DNA of 64,000 nt from Pseudoflavonifractor intestinihominis (GCF_040096055.1 NZ_JBBMFK010000005.1:62001-126000); one strand, 5' to 3'. Shown: positions 48,482-56,757, numbered from the stretch's first letter. Translations and numbers: made by a program. The notes: a model not told the origin generated them from the sequence alone.

Positions 48482-48730
48482 GGCGGAGTATCCGCCCAAA
48501 TGAATATCGCGAGGAACGGAAAGAGTAGCGCAGGCCTTACCGGCCAGAGAGGGACCGTCACCGGCTGAGAGCGGTCCCGCGGGAACCCCGCGCGAAGTGC
48601 GTCCGGGAGCGAGAGGGATGCAGATGCCCTCCGGCTGGCCCCGTCACCGGCCTTTGAGTGAGAAACGAGAGTGGAACCGCGGTTTTTGATCGCCTCTTGT
48701 GCCTTTTGGCACAGGAGGCGTTTTTCTTTT
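48482..48730 (+). promoter_or_regulatory. T-box riboswitch (cysteine), upstream of cysE-cysS
   Basis: A 250-base leader carries the T-box signature AGTGGAACCGCGG (48670-48682). It is followed by a 13-bp terminator (48691-48703 with 48708-48720) and TTTTTCTTTT. Upstream helices form stem I, including GGGACCG/CGGTCCC. GAAGTGCGTCC places a TGC (cysteine) triplet at 48598-48600 as likely specifier. Uncharged tRNA-Cys would favour the antiterminator and switch on serine acetyltransferase and cysteinyl-tRNA synthetase. The specifier call is inferred. Confidence 0.9.
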
Positions 48731-48768
48731 ATCACCCGCCCCGCAGGCGGACGGACAGGAGGCATTCC

Positions 48769-49419
48769 ATGACCAGACTTGGCGAGACCCTGCGGGCCTA
48801 TCAGGCCCGTGACCCGGCGGCCCGCAGCCGCCTGGAGATCTTTCTGCTCTACCCCGGCGTGCACGCCGTCATCTACCACCGCATCGCCCACTGGTTCTAC
48901 CGGCACAGGCTCTTCTTCCTGGCCCGGTGCGTGTCCCAGTGGAGCCGGTGCTGGACCGGCATCGAGATCCACCCCGGAGCCAAGATCGGCCGCAGGCTGG
49001 TCATTGACCACGGCATGGGCATCGTCATCGGCGAGACCGCCGAGATCGGGGACGACTGCCTCATCTACCACGGCGTCACCCTGGGCGGCACCGGCAAGGA
49101 CCACGGCAAGCGCCACCCCACCCTGGGCAACAATGTGATGGTGTCGGCCGGGGCCAAGGTGCTGGGCCCCTTCAAGGTGGGGGACAACTCCCGCATCGCG
49201 GCCAACGCCGTGGTGCTCACCGAGATCCCACCCGACGCCACCGCCGTGGGCGTGCCCGCCCGGGTGGTGCGCATTGCCGGCGAGCGGGTGGACTACGCCT
49301 CCAAGGTGGACCAGATCCACGTCACCGACCCGGTGCAGAAGGAGCTCCAGGCCCTGTCCTCCCGGCTGGAGTGGCTGGAGCAGTTCATCGACCAGCAGGC
49401 CAAAAACGGAAACCTTTAA
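48769..49419 (+). CDS. cysE: Serine O-acetyltransferase
   Basis: A 216-residue hexapeptide-repeat acetyltransferase that makes O-acetylserine, the first step of cysteine synthesis. The N-terminal helix ends LLYPGVHAVIYHRIAHWFYR. The left-handed beta-helix follows with IEIHPGAKIG, LVIDHGMGIVIGETAEIGDD, YHGVTLGGTGKDHGKRHPTL and AVGVPARVV. It is the short CysE form lacking the long N-terminal domain of enteric enzymes. ATG 48769 has AGGAGG. It is co-transcribed with cysS under the T-box. Confidence 0.96.
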   Translation: MTRLGETLRAYQARDPAARSRLEIFLLYPGVHAVIYHRIAHWFYRHRLFFLARCVSQWSRCWTGIEIHPGAKIGRRLVIDHGMGIVIGETAEIGDDCLIYHGVTLGGTGKDHGKRHPTLGNNVMVSAGAKVLGPFKVGDNSRIAANAVVLTEIPPDATAVGVPARVVRIAGERVDYASKVDQIHVTDPVQKELQALSSRLEWLEQFIDQQAKNGNL

Positions 49420-49446
49420 TCTATAAAAACAAGGAGATATCAGAAT

Positions 49447-50856
49447 ATGAAGCTCTACAATTCCCTCTCCCACACCAAGGAGGAGTTCGTCCCCCACGTG
49501 CCCGGCAAGGTGTCCATGTACACCTGCGGCCCCACGGTGTACCACTTCGCCCACATCGGCAATCTGCGCTCCTATATCATGGAGGATGTGCTGGAGAAGT
49601 TCCTCCGCTATGACGGCTACGACGTGAAGCGGGTCATGAACATCACCGACGTGGGCCACCTGGCCTCCGACGCCGACACCGGCGAGGACAAGATGGTCAA
49701 GGGCGCCCAGCGGGAGCACAAGACCGTCATGGAGATCGCCAAGTTCTACACCGACGCCTTCTTCGCCGACTGCAAGAAGTTGAACATCAAGTACCCCGAC
49801 GTGGTCCAGCCCGCCACCGGCATGATCGACAGCTATATCAAGGTCATCACCAAGCTGCTGGACACCGGCTACGCCTACCTGGCCGGGGGCAACGTGTACT
49901 TCGATACCTCCAAGCTCAAGCGCTACTACGTGTTCAACGACCACGACGAGGAGAACCTGGCTGTGGGCGTCCGGGACAGCGTGGAGGAGGACCAGAACAA
50001 GCGCAACAAGGCCGATTTCGTCCTGTGGTTTACCAAGAGCAAGTTCGAGGACCAGGCCCTCAAGTGGGACTCCCCCTGGGGCGTGGGCTACCCCGGCTGG
50101 CACATCGAGTGCTCCTGCATCTCCATGAAGTACCTGGGGGAGTACCTGGACATCCACTGCGGCGGCATTGACAACGCCTTCCCCCACCACACCAACGAGA
50201 TCGCCCAGTCCGAGGCCTACCTGGGCCACCCCTGGTGCAAATACTGGATGCACGTCCACCACCTGAACACCAGCACCGGCAAGATGAGCAAGTCCAAGGG
50301 CGAGTTCCTCACCGTCTCCCTGCTGGAGGAGAAGGGCTACGACCCCCTGGTCTACCGGCTGTTCTGCCTTCAGTCCCACTACCGCAAGGGCCTGGTGTTC
50401 ACCTGGGAAAACCTGGACAACGCCAAGGCCGCCTACGACAAGCTGGTGAGCCGCGTGGCCGCCCTGGGCGAGGAGGGCGACGTGGACCAGGCCGCCGTGG
50501 ACGCCGCCAGAGCCGCCTTCATCGAGGCTGTGGGCAACGACCTGAACACCTCTCTGGGCGTCACCGCCGTGTACGACGCCCTCAAGGCCGACGTGAACGA
50601 CGCCACCAAGCGGGCCATCATCGCCGACTTTGACAAGGTGCTGGGTCTGGACCTGCTGGGCCGGGCCGCCGCCCTGAAGGAGAAGGAGGCCGCCCCCGCG
50701 GAGGGCGCCGAGGAGATCGAGGCCCTCATCGCCCAGCGCGCCCAGGCCAAGAAGGAGAAGAACTGGGCCCAGGCCGACGCCATCCGGGATCAGCTCAAGG
50801 CCATGGGCGTGGAGATCAAGGACACCCCCAATGGCGTGGAGTGGAAGCGGATCTGA
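49447..50856 (+). CDS. cysS: Cysteinyl-tRNA synthetase
   Basis: A 469-residue class I synthetase. CGPTVYHFAHIGNLRSY has the zinc ligand C27 and HIGN at 36-39. WHIECSCISMKYLG and HHTNEIAQSEA supply further zinc ligands. GKMSKSKGEF is the KMSKS loop, and a DALR-type anticodon domain lies at the C-terminus with a Glu/Ala-rich insertion (EKEAAPAEGAEEIEAL). ATG 49447 has AAGGAG. Linked to cysE by T-box control; ends in a strong terminator. Confidence 0.98.
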   Translation: MKLYNSLSHTKEEFVPHVPGKVSMYTCGPTVYHFAHIGNLRSYIMEDVLEKFLRYDGYDVKRVMNITDVGHLASDADTGEDKMVKGAQREHKTVMEIAKFYTDAFFADCKKLNIKYPDVVQPATGMIDSYIKVITKLLDTGYAYLAGGNVYFDTSKLKRYYVFNDHDEENLAVGVRDSVEEDQNKRNKADFVLWFTKSKFEDQALKWDSPWGVGYPGWHIECSCISMKYLGEYLDIHCGGIDNAFPHHTNEIAQSEAYLGHPWCKYWMHVHHLNTSTGKMSKSKGEFLTVSLLEEKGYDPLVYRLFCLQSHYRKGLVFTWENLDNAKAAYDKLVSRVAALGEEGDVDQAAVDAARAAFIEAVGNDLNTSLGVTAVYDALKADVNDATKRAIIADFDKVLGLDLLGRAAALKEKEAAPAEGAEEIEALIAQRAQAKKEKNWAQADAIRDQLKAMGVEIKDTPNGVEWKRI

Positions 50857-50867
50857 GTACAGACAGC

Positions 50868-50910
50868 AAAACCGGCCCGGTGCCCTGAAATCAGGGTACC
50901 GGGCCGGTTT
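50868..50910 (+). terminator. Terminator of cysE-cysS
   Basis: A 20-bp stem with one mismatch (50868-50887 with 50891-50910), loop AAA, A/T flanks. Confidence 0.87.
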
Positions 50911-50928
50911 GTGGCTTCAATAGGGGCT

Positions 50929-51177
50929 TTACATGGCGTTGCTGCCATGGAGCGGCCTCTTTTGCGGTATTTTTTGTAGTTCTGGTAGGGAAGGGGCATC
51001 CAGTAATCCTTGGCACAGTCCTCACAGTAGGTCTCTGTCCCGGAGAAGCCGTAGTAGGCGGTGCCGAAAAAATCCTTGCCGCACTCATCACAAGGCCTGC
51101 CCGTAGCCGGACAGCAGCGCCAGCAGGGATACAAGCACAAGAAGCATGGATATAATGGGGGGAAAACGCTTTTTCAT
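50929..51177 (-). pseudogene. Frameshifted small exported zinc-ribbon protein
   Basis: ATG 51177, with a perfect AAGGAGG site, opens a signal-peptide-like frame (KKRFPPIISMLLVLVSLLALL) ending LSGYGQAL at a TGA (51088). One base off, the same stretch continues as PCDECGKDFFGTAYYGFSG then YCEDCAKDYW, a C-x2-C ... C-x2-C zinc ribbon. The original product was therefore probably a short lipoprotein or secreted protein with a zinc ribbon, now broken by a frameshift; LSGY may be a damaged lipobox. A TAA in the starting frame lies at 50929. Last gene of the 53.6-51 kb operon. Confidence 0.6.
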
Positions 51178-51239
51178 CTGTGATATCCTCCTTTTCAGGT
51201 CCAAAGACTGACATCGTTAAGGTTTTCTTGACAGAGAGA

Positions 51240-52910
51240 TTAGAGCCAGCAAGACACGATTTCGGAAGACCAATCAGTTTCAATGAATAGATATGAGCCA
51301 TCATCTGACTCTGCGATAATACTGTTATTGTCGTAATAGCAGGAAGTAATACGGGAAAAGGTATAGTCAGAATAGTTTTCCTCCAAATAGGAGGTGTATT
51401 CATCAAAGATTGATTTGAGTTTTCCGTCCTTGGTGATATAGAAAAGACCTTTAATCGCTTTTGCATTGGCATCAATCGAATAGCTGCCGTCCGGGAGCGG
51501 AATGGACGTTAAAATGGTGCCATCTTCCTGAAGTCCCAAGAAAAGAGTCTCAAAGTAATAAGACCCAGCGTTGGCCTTGCCGTAAGATATGGATATCAAA
51601 TTGTCCCAAGTACTGACAATGGGAATGTGGTCACTGAAATAAGCGGTACAGCGCATGTGTCCATCTTCGGTCAGACCAAAGTATCCCTGGCCTTGGTTCT
51701 CGACATATACCATATCGTTCCAGTAGCTGATTTGCTCAATGTCACCATAGTAACTGTCAAGGGGATTAAGAAGGCCAATTTCAACGGTCCCGTCCGTACA
51801 GAGAAGGGCGATCTGCTCCCCTGCTTCTATGATTTGTGTAACAGCAAGGCCGGAAAAACGACTGGAAAAACTCTCATACATACTGCCGGAGTACGAAGAA
51901 TCAAATGAAACGCGAGAAGCATACTCGGGAGTGATTCTGGCCACATAACCATCCAGGGAGGGCTTCAGCTGCAGGGCGACTCCGGAGCAGTTCCAGCGAG
52001 TATTGCCGACACAGGAAATCGTTCCATCATCATCTAAATAGTAATGGGACCGGTCGTACCACATGTCCTCAAAGTTACTCCAACCGCATGGAGGGCCATT
52101 CCATTTGTTTTCCCAAAGCAGCAGATTGGAACCGTCTGCCGGCGAATAGCGGCACTGTGCATATTGCTGGATTGCGTGGTAGATGTAACCGTTTTCCTCC
52201 AATAATCTACCGTAACGGAGATGGAAATCAGCAGAATTCATGCAAAGTTCATTGGCTTCGGGTGAGAACTGTAAACGTATCTCTTCCGGCAGGGCCAGAG
52301 TATCGTTTATTGTGCGGACGATTTCGCGTAAAGTGGCAAGGTCGTTAGATTCTGCTGCCTCTATCGCCGTATCAACTCTGGCAAAGACAGCATCCAGATA
52401 AGAAGGATCTCTTTCATACACTCTTGAGAAGTAGTCCATGGCCTCAGCATAGAGTCCTTGTTCTCTGGCCTCCAAGGCGCTTTGATAATTCTGTTTGGAT
52501 TGACAAAGAAAGTCTACTTCACTCCACAGGTAATCACCAAATACCAGGTTCCACATGCTGGTCTGCTGGAGAGTATTTAGAATCAGATTGATGTTTTCGT
52601 AGGATAACAGCTCTGCGCCGTAGTCGTCAATCAACGCTTTCGTATATGCCTGGATGGTTTCGTTTGCCGCCTGTTCTGCTTGAATATTTCCAACAATTTC
52701 GCTCTGATATAGCTCCTCCACTGCGGAATATTCGCCTTTTTCAATGGATAGCAGAATCTTTTTCAGCGGTTTTTCCGCATTCACTATAACCTGGCCTGCC
52801 GCGCTGTCCTCGTGAGAGATGGCCGCCTGACTCCCGCAGCCAGACAGGACAAAAAGCAGTAGCGCAACGAAAAACAGAGTGAGCCGTCGTTTCATATCGC
52901 CCGCCCTCAT
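51240..52910 (-). CDS. Lipoprotein with RCC1-like repeat domain (AT-rich gene)
   Basis: A 556-residue lipoprotein with lipobox VLSGC (cysteine near residue 25). Residues ~40-240 are helical, perhaps TPR-like (EGLYAEAMDYFSRVYERDPSY resembles a TPR unit). The C-terminal ~260 residues contain repeated DDDGTISCVGN, CTDGTVEIGL, TEDGHMRCTAY, QEDGTILTSI and TKDGKLKSIF motifs, the pattern of RCC1-type beta-propeller blades. ATG 52910 overlaps the upstream stop as ATGA; ATG 52895 is a shorter option. It is clearly more AT-rich than neighbouring genes. Function unknown; probably a surface binding protein. Confidence 0.78.
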   Translation of the reverse strand: MRAGDMKRRLTLFFVALLLFVLSGCGSQAAISHEDSAAGQVIVNAEKPLKKILLSIEKGEYSAVEELYQSEIVGNIQAEQAANETIQAYTKALIDDYGAELLSYENINLILNTLQQTSMWNLVFGDYLWSEVDFLCQSKQNYQSALEAREQGLYAEAMDYFSRVYERDPSYLDAVFARVDTAIEAAESNDLATLREIVRTINDTLALPEEIRLQFSPEANELCMNSADFHLRYGRLLEENGYIYHAIQQYAQCRYSPADGSNLLLWENKWNGPPCGWSNFEDMWYDRSHYYLDDDGTISCVGNTRWNCSGVALQLKPSLDGYVARITPEYASRVSFDSSYSGSMYESFSSRFSGLAVTQIIEAGEQIALLCTDGTVEIGLLNPLDSYYGDIEQISYWNDMVYVENQGQGYFGLTEDGHMRCTAYFSDHIPIVSTWDNLISISYGKANAGSYYFETLFLGLQEDGTILTSIPLPDGSYSIDANAKAIKGLFYITKDGKLKSIFDEYTSYLEENYSDYTFSRITSCYYDNNSIIAESDDGSYLFIETDWSSEIVSCWL

Positions 52911-53602
52911 GTCCAGAGGCCCAAGTCGTCGAGGGCACTATGGGGATCAACTGTGTTAACCTTAGGATCGAAACAGATTCTTAATTCTAAAACACCTGTG
53001 AGGTCCACATAAAAATCGATGGGCTTGACACCGCCAGTTATTTCGGCGCTGTATAGCAGTTCACCATCTCCGTAAATATAGAGACTAGATGTGGCATTAT
53101 TCGAACGATATTTATATCGCTGGAAAAATGTCCCGCTGATGGCTGAGTACTGGCCATTCAAAAGGTAGGTGTTGTCAAAGCCACTAATAGTAATGACTTC
53201 CTGCCGCGTGTTTCCCAGGTTGTCCTTATCCGTGGGCTCTACCTTTAATGTTCTCCCTGTAAAGTAGTCCAGATCCTGGAGCCACACCGCTGGCTTCTCC
53301 CCGGTGTGCTTGCCCAGATAGACGCTGTTGCTTTTGGGTTCCCACTGGACGGTCTTGCCCACGGCCTCGCTGACTGCCCGGACGGGGAGATAGGTGGTGC
53401 CGTTGTAGACAAAGACCTCCACCGGGTTGCCGTTAGCGTCGGTGGGCTCCAGTTTCATGTCGTCCACATAGACGTCTACGCCCGTGTAGACCTGGATGGT
53501 TTTGGCGGCAAGCGCCGCCAGCGCGGGGGAGGTGAGGGAGACCGCCAGGACGGTCGCCGCCACGCCGGAGAGGAACCATGCTGCTTTTTGTCTGCGTTTC
53601 AT
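52907..53602 (-). CDS. Exported protein with stalk domain and NPCBM-like domain
   Basis: A 231-residue exported protein. The signal peptide (RRQKAAWFLSGVAATVLAVS) ends at about ALA-A. A copper-amine-oxidase-N-like stalk domain follows (DDMKLEPTDANGNPVEVFVY, NGTTYLPVRAVSEAVGKTVQ). The C-terminal NPCBM-like carbohydrate-binding domain shows YLLNGQYSAISGTFFQRYKY, IYGDGELLYSAEITGG and FYVDLTGVLELRICFD. ATG 53602 has AAGGGATG nine bases upstream. It overlaps the next gene by four bases, so the two are translated together. Confidence 0.85.
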   Translation of the reverse strand: MKRRQKAAWFLSGVAATVLAVSLTSPALAALAAKTIQVYTGVDVYVDDMKLEPTDANGNPVEVFVYNGTTYLPVRAVSEAVGKTVQWEPKSNSVYLGKHTGEKPAVWLQDLDYFTGRTLKVEPTDKDNLGNTRQEVITISGFDNTYLLNGQYSAISGTFFQRYKYRSNNATSSLYIYGDGELLYSAEITGGVKPIDFYVDLTGVLELRICFDPKVNTVDPHSALDDLGLWT

Positions 53603-53671
53603 GCGTTTTCTCATCCCTTCTTTTGTTCTCACCGCAACCGCCTCGGGGGCTTGCGCCCCCGGGGGTTGGGC

Positions 53672-53711
53672 GAAAAACAAAAACGCTGTGCAGGGCAAAG
53701 CCTACACAGCG
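53672..53711 (-). terminator. Terminator or attenuator in the leader of the 53602 operon
   Basis: On the minus strand CGCTGTGTAGG (53711-53701) pairs with CCTGCACAGCG (53694-53684), followed by TTTTTGTTTTT (53683-53673). It lies about 190 bases inside the transcript from the 53906-53934 promoter and 70 bases before the first gene, so it may act as an attenuator. A second hairpin (GGGGGC/GCCCCC, 53645-53660) follows. Confidence 0.6.
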
Positions 53712-53767
53712 TAAGAAGAGACCTTCTCATGCGACACAGACACAGGTATATGACAACAAAGCCGCTC

Positions 53768-53797
53768 TTTACAAGAAAGACCGGATTGTCGTATAAT
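53768..53797 (+). promoter_or_regulatory. SigA promoter of the small-RNA candidate
   Basis: TTTACA (53768-53773), 18 bases, perfect TATAAT (53792-53797); transcription should begin at about 53803, exactly where the RNA's closing helix starts. Confidence 0.65.
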
Positions 53798-53802
53798 ATC
53801 CT

Positions 53803-53899
53803 ATGCGGTGCGGCCAAAGGCCGTTGTGTAGGTGGTGCTAGCACCTGCGCAGGCTTACGGGTGTTGGCGCACCCGTAAGCTGCCGCATTTTTGTTTTTC
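53803..53899 (+). ncRNA. Candidate structured small RNA with its own terminator
   Basis: From the predicted start the RNA folds into a closing helix ATGCGG/CCGCAT (53803-53808 with 53883-53888). It holds three hairpins: CGGCC/GGCCG (53811-53823), a 10-bp stem (53825-53834 with 53842-53851) and a perfect 11-bp stem (53853-53863 with 53870-53880). The closing helix runs directly into TTTTTGTTTTT (53888-53898). No protein frame fits. It does not match tRNA, SRP RNA, 6S or tmRNA signatures that I know. It lies antisense to the leader of the 53602 operon. Confidence 0.55.
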
Positions 53900-53905
53900 A
53901 AACAA

Positions 53906-53934
53906 ATTATAGCAAGAAAAGCAGGGCTGTGCAA
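53906..53934 (-). promoter_or_regulatory. SigA promoter of the 53.6-51 kb operon
   Basis: TTGCAC (53934-53929), 17 bases, TATAAT (53911-53906) on the minus strand. Its transcript runs through the complement of the small-RNA candidate, giving a leader of about 300 bases. Confidence 0.65.
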
Positions 53935-54004
53935 ACTTAATTTTGGATTTATGTTCTATTATGGAAAAAGGAAAAGTGCCATAATCGCCCCAATATATCC
54001 CGTG

Positions 54005-54050
54005 CCGCGTTCGGCCGTCAGGAAAAGGACGGCTGAATGCGGATTTTTTG
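54005..54050 (+). terminator. Plus-strand intrinsic terminator
   Basis: A 15-base arm (54005-54019) pairs with 54028-54042 with two wobble positions, followed by ATTTTTTG. The 53935-54004 stretch before it holds no supported gene; a short untranslated RNA from a weak TATTAT at about 53962 is possible. Confidence 0.6.
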
Positions 54051-54062
54051 TGCACAATGCGG

Positions 54063-54098
54063 TTGACAGGACAGGGGTCGGGCGCGTATGATATCATA
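54063..54098 (+). promoter_or_regulatory. Promoter with overlapping palindromic operator for the MarR-ABC operon
   Basis: TTGACA (54063-54068), 18 bases, TATGAT (54087-54092). The -10 is embedded in TATGATATCATA (54087-54098), a perfect 12-base palindrome that suits a MarR dimer. A longer inverted pair AATGCGGTT (54056-54064) and AACCGCATT (54114-54122) flanks the promoter. Confidence 0.65.
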
Positions 54099-54151
54099 AC
54101 GTGATTAAAAGATAACCGCATTAACAATTAGCAAGGAAAGATGGTGAAAGC

Positions 54152-54616
54152 GTGGAGCACAGAGAGATACAGCGGGAGATCTTCCAGGCCCTGCACCGGT
54201 TCGGAAAGCTGAATACCGGGCAGCTCATTGAGACGGAAGGCCTGACCCAGGGGGAGTTCTTCGGGCTCTCCATGCTGCGGGAGCACCTGAAGGAGCATCC
54301 GGAGGGGATGCACGTCCGGGAGCTGGCCCAGTGCGCCCGGGTCTCAGCCCCCAGAGTGTCCCGGATGCTGCGGGACATGGAGGAGCGGAACCTCATCGAA
54401 CGGCGGATCGACAAGTCCGACCGGCGCAATACCTACATCGTCCTCACCGACCAGGGTGAGGCGGCCAGGTGCAGGACGGCGGAGCGGCTGTCCCGGTTCC
54501 TGGACCGGGTGGTGGAGCGGATGGGCCAGGAGAATGTCCAGGCCATGATTGACCTGTGGAACCAGTTCTCCGCCATTCTGGAAGACGAACGAGCAAAGGA
54601 GACAGAGCAGTGCTGA
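54152..54616 (+). CDS. MarR-family transcriptional regulator
   Basis: A 154-residue winged-helix regulator. The DNA-binding core is HVRELAQCARVSAPRVSRML, RDMEERNLIERRIDKSDRRN and the TYIVLTDQG wing. Dimerising N- and C-terminal helices flank it. MarR proteins repress drug-export operons until a ligand binds; here the two ABC exporter genes follow with an overlap and a palindrome covers the promoter, so autoregulation is likely. Start GTG 54152 has GGTGA upstream; ATG 54141 is in another frame. Confidence 0.9.
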   Translation: MEHREIQREIFQALHRFGKLNTGQLIETEGLTQGEFFGLSMLREHLKEHPEGMHVRELAQCARVSAPRVSRMLRDMEERNLIERRIDKSDRRNTYIVLTDQGEAARCRTAERLSRFLDRVVERMGQENVQAMIDLWNQFSAILEDERAKETEQC

Positions 54617-56757
54617 AATTGATACGCTATCTCAAGCAGGTGAAATGGCCCATCCTGGCCATTATGCTCCTGCTGGTGGTGCAGGCCTGGTGCGACCTGA
54701 GCCTGCCGCAGTACACATCGGACATTGTGGATGTGGGCATCCAGCAGGGGGGCATCGAGCACGCCGCCCCCGACCAGATCCGGGACGAGACCATGGAGGA
54801 CCTGAAGCTCTTCATGGACGAGGACAGCTGGAGCAAGGTGGAGGCCGCCTATACGCTGAATGACGACGGCATCTGGTACCGGAACAAGGTGAGTGAGAGC
54901 GCCCTGGAGGAGCTGGACGATGTGTTCGGCATGCCCATGCTCATGCTCTCCGCCATGGAGGAGCAGGGCATGGACGCCGCTACCCTCCAGGCCATGCTCG
55001 CCTCCGGCCAGATGACCCTGGAGCAGCTCCAGGCCATGGCGGACCAGGCTCTGGAGCAGTTCGGCACCCAGTCCGACATGATCGTGGAGCAGAAGGCCCT
55101 CCTCTTTGTCAAAGAGGAGTATGCCGCCATGGGCCTGGACCTGGACCAGATCCAGATGAACTACCTGCTCTCTACCGGCGGCAAGATGCTGGGCATCTCC
55201 CTGCTGATGGCCGCTGCCGCCATCCTGGTGGGCCTGCTGGCCTCCCGCACCGCCGCCCAGCTGGGCATGAGCCTCCGCGGCGACGTGTTCAAGGCCGTCA
55301 TGTCCTTCTCCAACGCGGAGATCGACAAGTTCTCCACCGCGTCCCTCATCACCCGCTCCACCAACGACATCCAGCAGGTGCAGATGGTGGTGGTGCTCAT
55401 GCTGCGCATCGTCATCTATGCACCCATCCTGGGCATCGGCGGCATTGTCAAGGTGGCCACCACCCACACCGGCATGGAGTGGATCATCGCCGTGGCCGTG
55501 GGCACCGCCCTGGTGCTGGTGGCCCTGCTCATGGGCCTGGCCCTGCCCAAATTCAAGCGGATGCAGACCCTGGTGGACAAGATGAACCTGGTCTCCCGGG
55601 AGATCCTCACCGGCCTGCCCGTCATCCGGGCCTTCAGCCGGGAGAAGCACGAGGAGAAGCGCTTCGACCTGGCCAACCTGGACCTGAAGAAGACCCAGCT
55701 GTTCACCAACCGGGTCATGACCTTCATGATGCCCATGATGATGCTGCTGATGAACGGCGTGTCCATCCTCATCGTGTGGAACGGCGGCCACGGCATCGAC
55801 GCGGGCACCATGCAGGTGGGCGATATGATCGCCTTCATCACCTACACCATGCAGATCGTCATGTCCTTCCTCATGATCGCCATGATCGCCATCTTCCTGC
55901 CCCGGGCCAGCGTGGCCGCCGAGCGTATCGACGAGGTGCTCCAGACCAAGCCCATCATCCGGGACAAGCGGAAGGTGAAGGACAATACCAAGGAGCAGTG
56001 GAAGGGCGTGGTGGCCTTTGAGGACGTGTCCTTCCGCTACCCCGACGCCGGGGCCGACGTGCTGGAGCACATCACCTTCACCGCTCAGCCCGGCCAGACC
56101 ACCGCCATCATCGGCTCCACCGGCTCGGGCAAGTCCACCCTGCTGAACCTGATCCCCCGGTTCTTCGACGTGAGCTACGGCCGCATCACCATGGACGGCG
56201 TGGACATCCGGGACCTGTCCCAGCACAAGCTCCACGAGCTGCTGGGATATGTGCCCCAGAAGGGCGTGCTCTTCTCCGGCGACATTGAGTCCAACCTGAA
56301 GTTCGGCGGCGCGAACATCACCGACCAGGCCATGGAGGAGGCGGCGGAGATCGCCCAGGCCAAGGAGTTCATCGACTCCAAGCCCGACGGCTACCACACC
56401 CCCATCGCCCAGGGCGGCACCAACGTGTCCGGCGGCCAGAAACAGCGGCTGTCTATCGCCCGGGCCATCGCCAAGAACCCCAGAGTGTTCCTCTTTGACG
56501 ACTCCTTCTCCGCCCTGGACTACAAGACCGACGTGGTCCTCCGCCGGGCCCTCAACGAGAAGGTAAAGGACGCCACCGTCATCATCGTGGCCCAGCGGAT
56601 CTCCACCATCCTCCACGCTGACCAGATCGTGGTGCTGGACGAGGGCAGGATCGCAGGCATCGGCACCCACGAGGAGCTGATGAAGACCTGCCCCACTTAT
56701 CAGGAAATTGCAAGAAGCCAGCTCTCCGCAGCGGAATTGGGAGGTGAGGGAGCATGA
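54610..56757 (+). CDS. ABC exporter half-transporter with degenerate ATPase site
   Basis: A 715-residue fused membrane-ATPase protein. Between the first and second helices it carries an unusual extra domain of about 140 residues, rich in acidic and methionine residues (DETMEDLKLFMDEDSWSKVE ... EQGMDAATLQAM). Six helices and the coupling segment SREILTGLPVIRAFSREKHE follow. The ATPase has Walker A GSTGSGKST (residues 502-510) and an intact signature VSGGQKQR. Walker B is LFDDS, with aspartate in place of the catalytic glutamate. It pairs with the next gene as a heterodimer. GTG 54610 has AAAGGAG and overlaps the marR stop. Confidence 0.93.
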   Translation: MLKLIRYLKQVKWPILAIMLLLVVQAWCDLSLPQYTSDIVDVGIQQGGIEHAAPDQIRDETMEDLKLFMDEDSWSKVEAAYTLNDDGIWYRNKVSESALEELDDVFGMPMLMLSAMEEQGMDAATLQAMLASGQMTLEQLQAMADQALEQFGTQSDMIVEQKALLFVKEEYAAMGLDLDQIQMNYLLSTGGKMLGISLLMAAAAILVGLLASRTAAQLGMSLRGDVFKAVMSFSNAEIDKFSTASLITRSTNDIQQVQMVVVLMLRIVIYAPILGIGGIVKVATTHTGMEWIIAVAVGTALVLVALLMGLALPKFKRMQTLVDKMNLVSREILTGLPVIRAFSREKHEEKRFDLANLDLKKTQLFTNRVMTFMMPMMMLLMNGVSILIVWNGGHGIDAGTMQVGDMIAFITYTMQIVMSFLMIAMIAIFLPRASVAAERIDEVLQTKPIIRDKRKVKDNTKEQWKGVVAFEDVSFRYPDAGADVLEHITFTAQPGQTTAIIGSTGSGKSTLLNLIPRFFDVSYGRITMDGVDIRDLSQHKLHELLGYVPQKGVLFSGDIESNLKFGGANITDQAMEEAAEIAQAKEFIDSKPDGYHTPIAQGGTNVSGGQKQRLSIARAIAKNPRVFLFDDSFSALDYKTDVVLRRALNEKVKDATVIIVAQRISTILHADQIVVLDEGRIAGIGTHEELMKTCPTYQEIARSQLSAAELGGEGA

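Noticed and set aside
50790..51140. Intact 116-residue zinc-ribbon protein
   Set aside because: The frame starts without a ribosome site, runs through the cysS terminator into the 3' end of cysS, and the proper start with signal peptide lies one frame away at 51177.
53803..53888. tRNA gene, because of the closing helix with three hairpins
   Set aside because: Arm lengths (5, 10 and 11 bp), absent TTC loop and absent CCA-compatible end exclude a tRNA; the uridine run after the closing helix points to a terminated small RNA.
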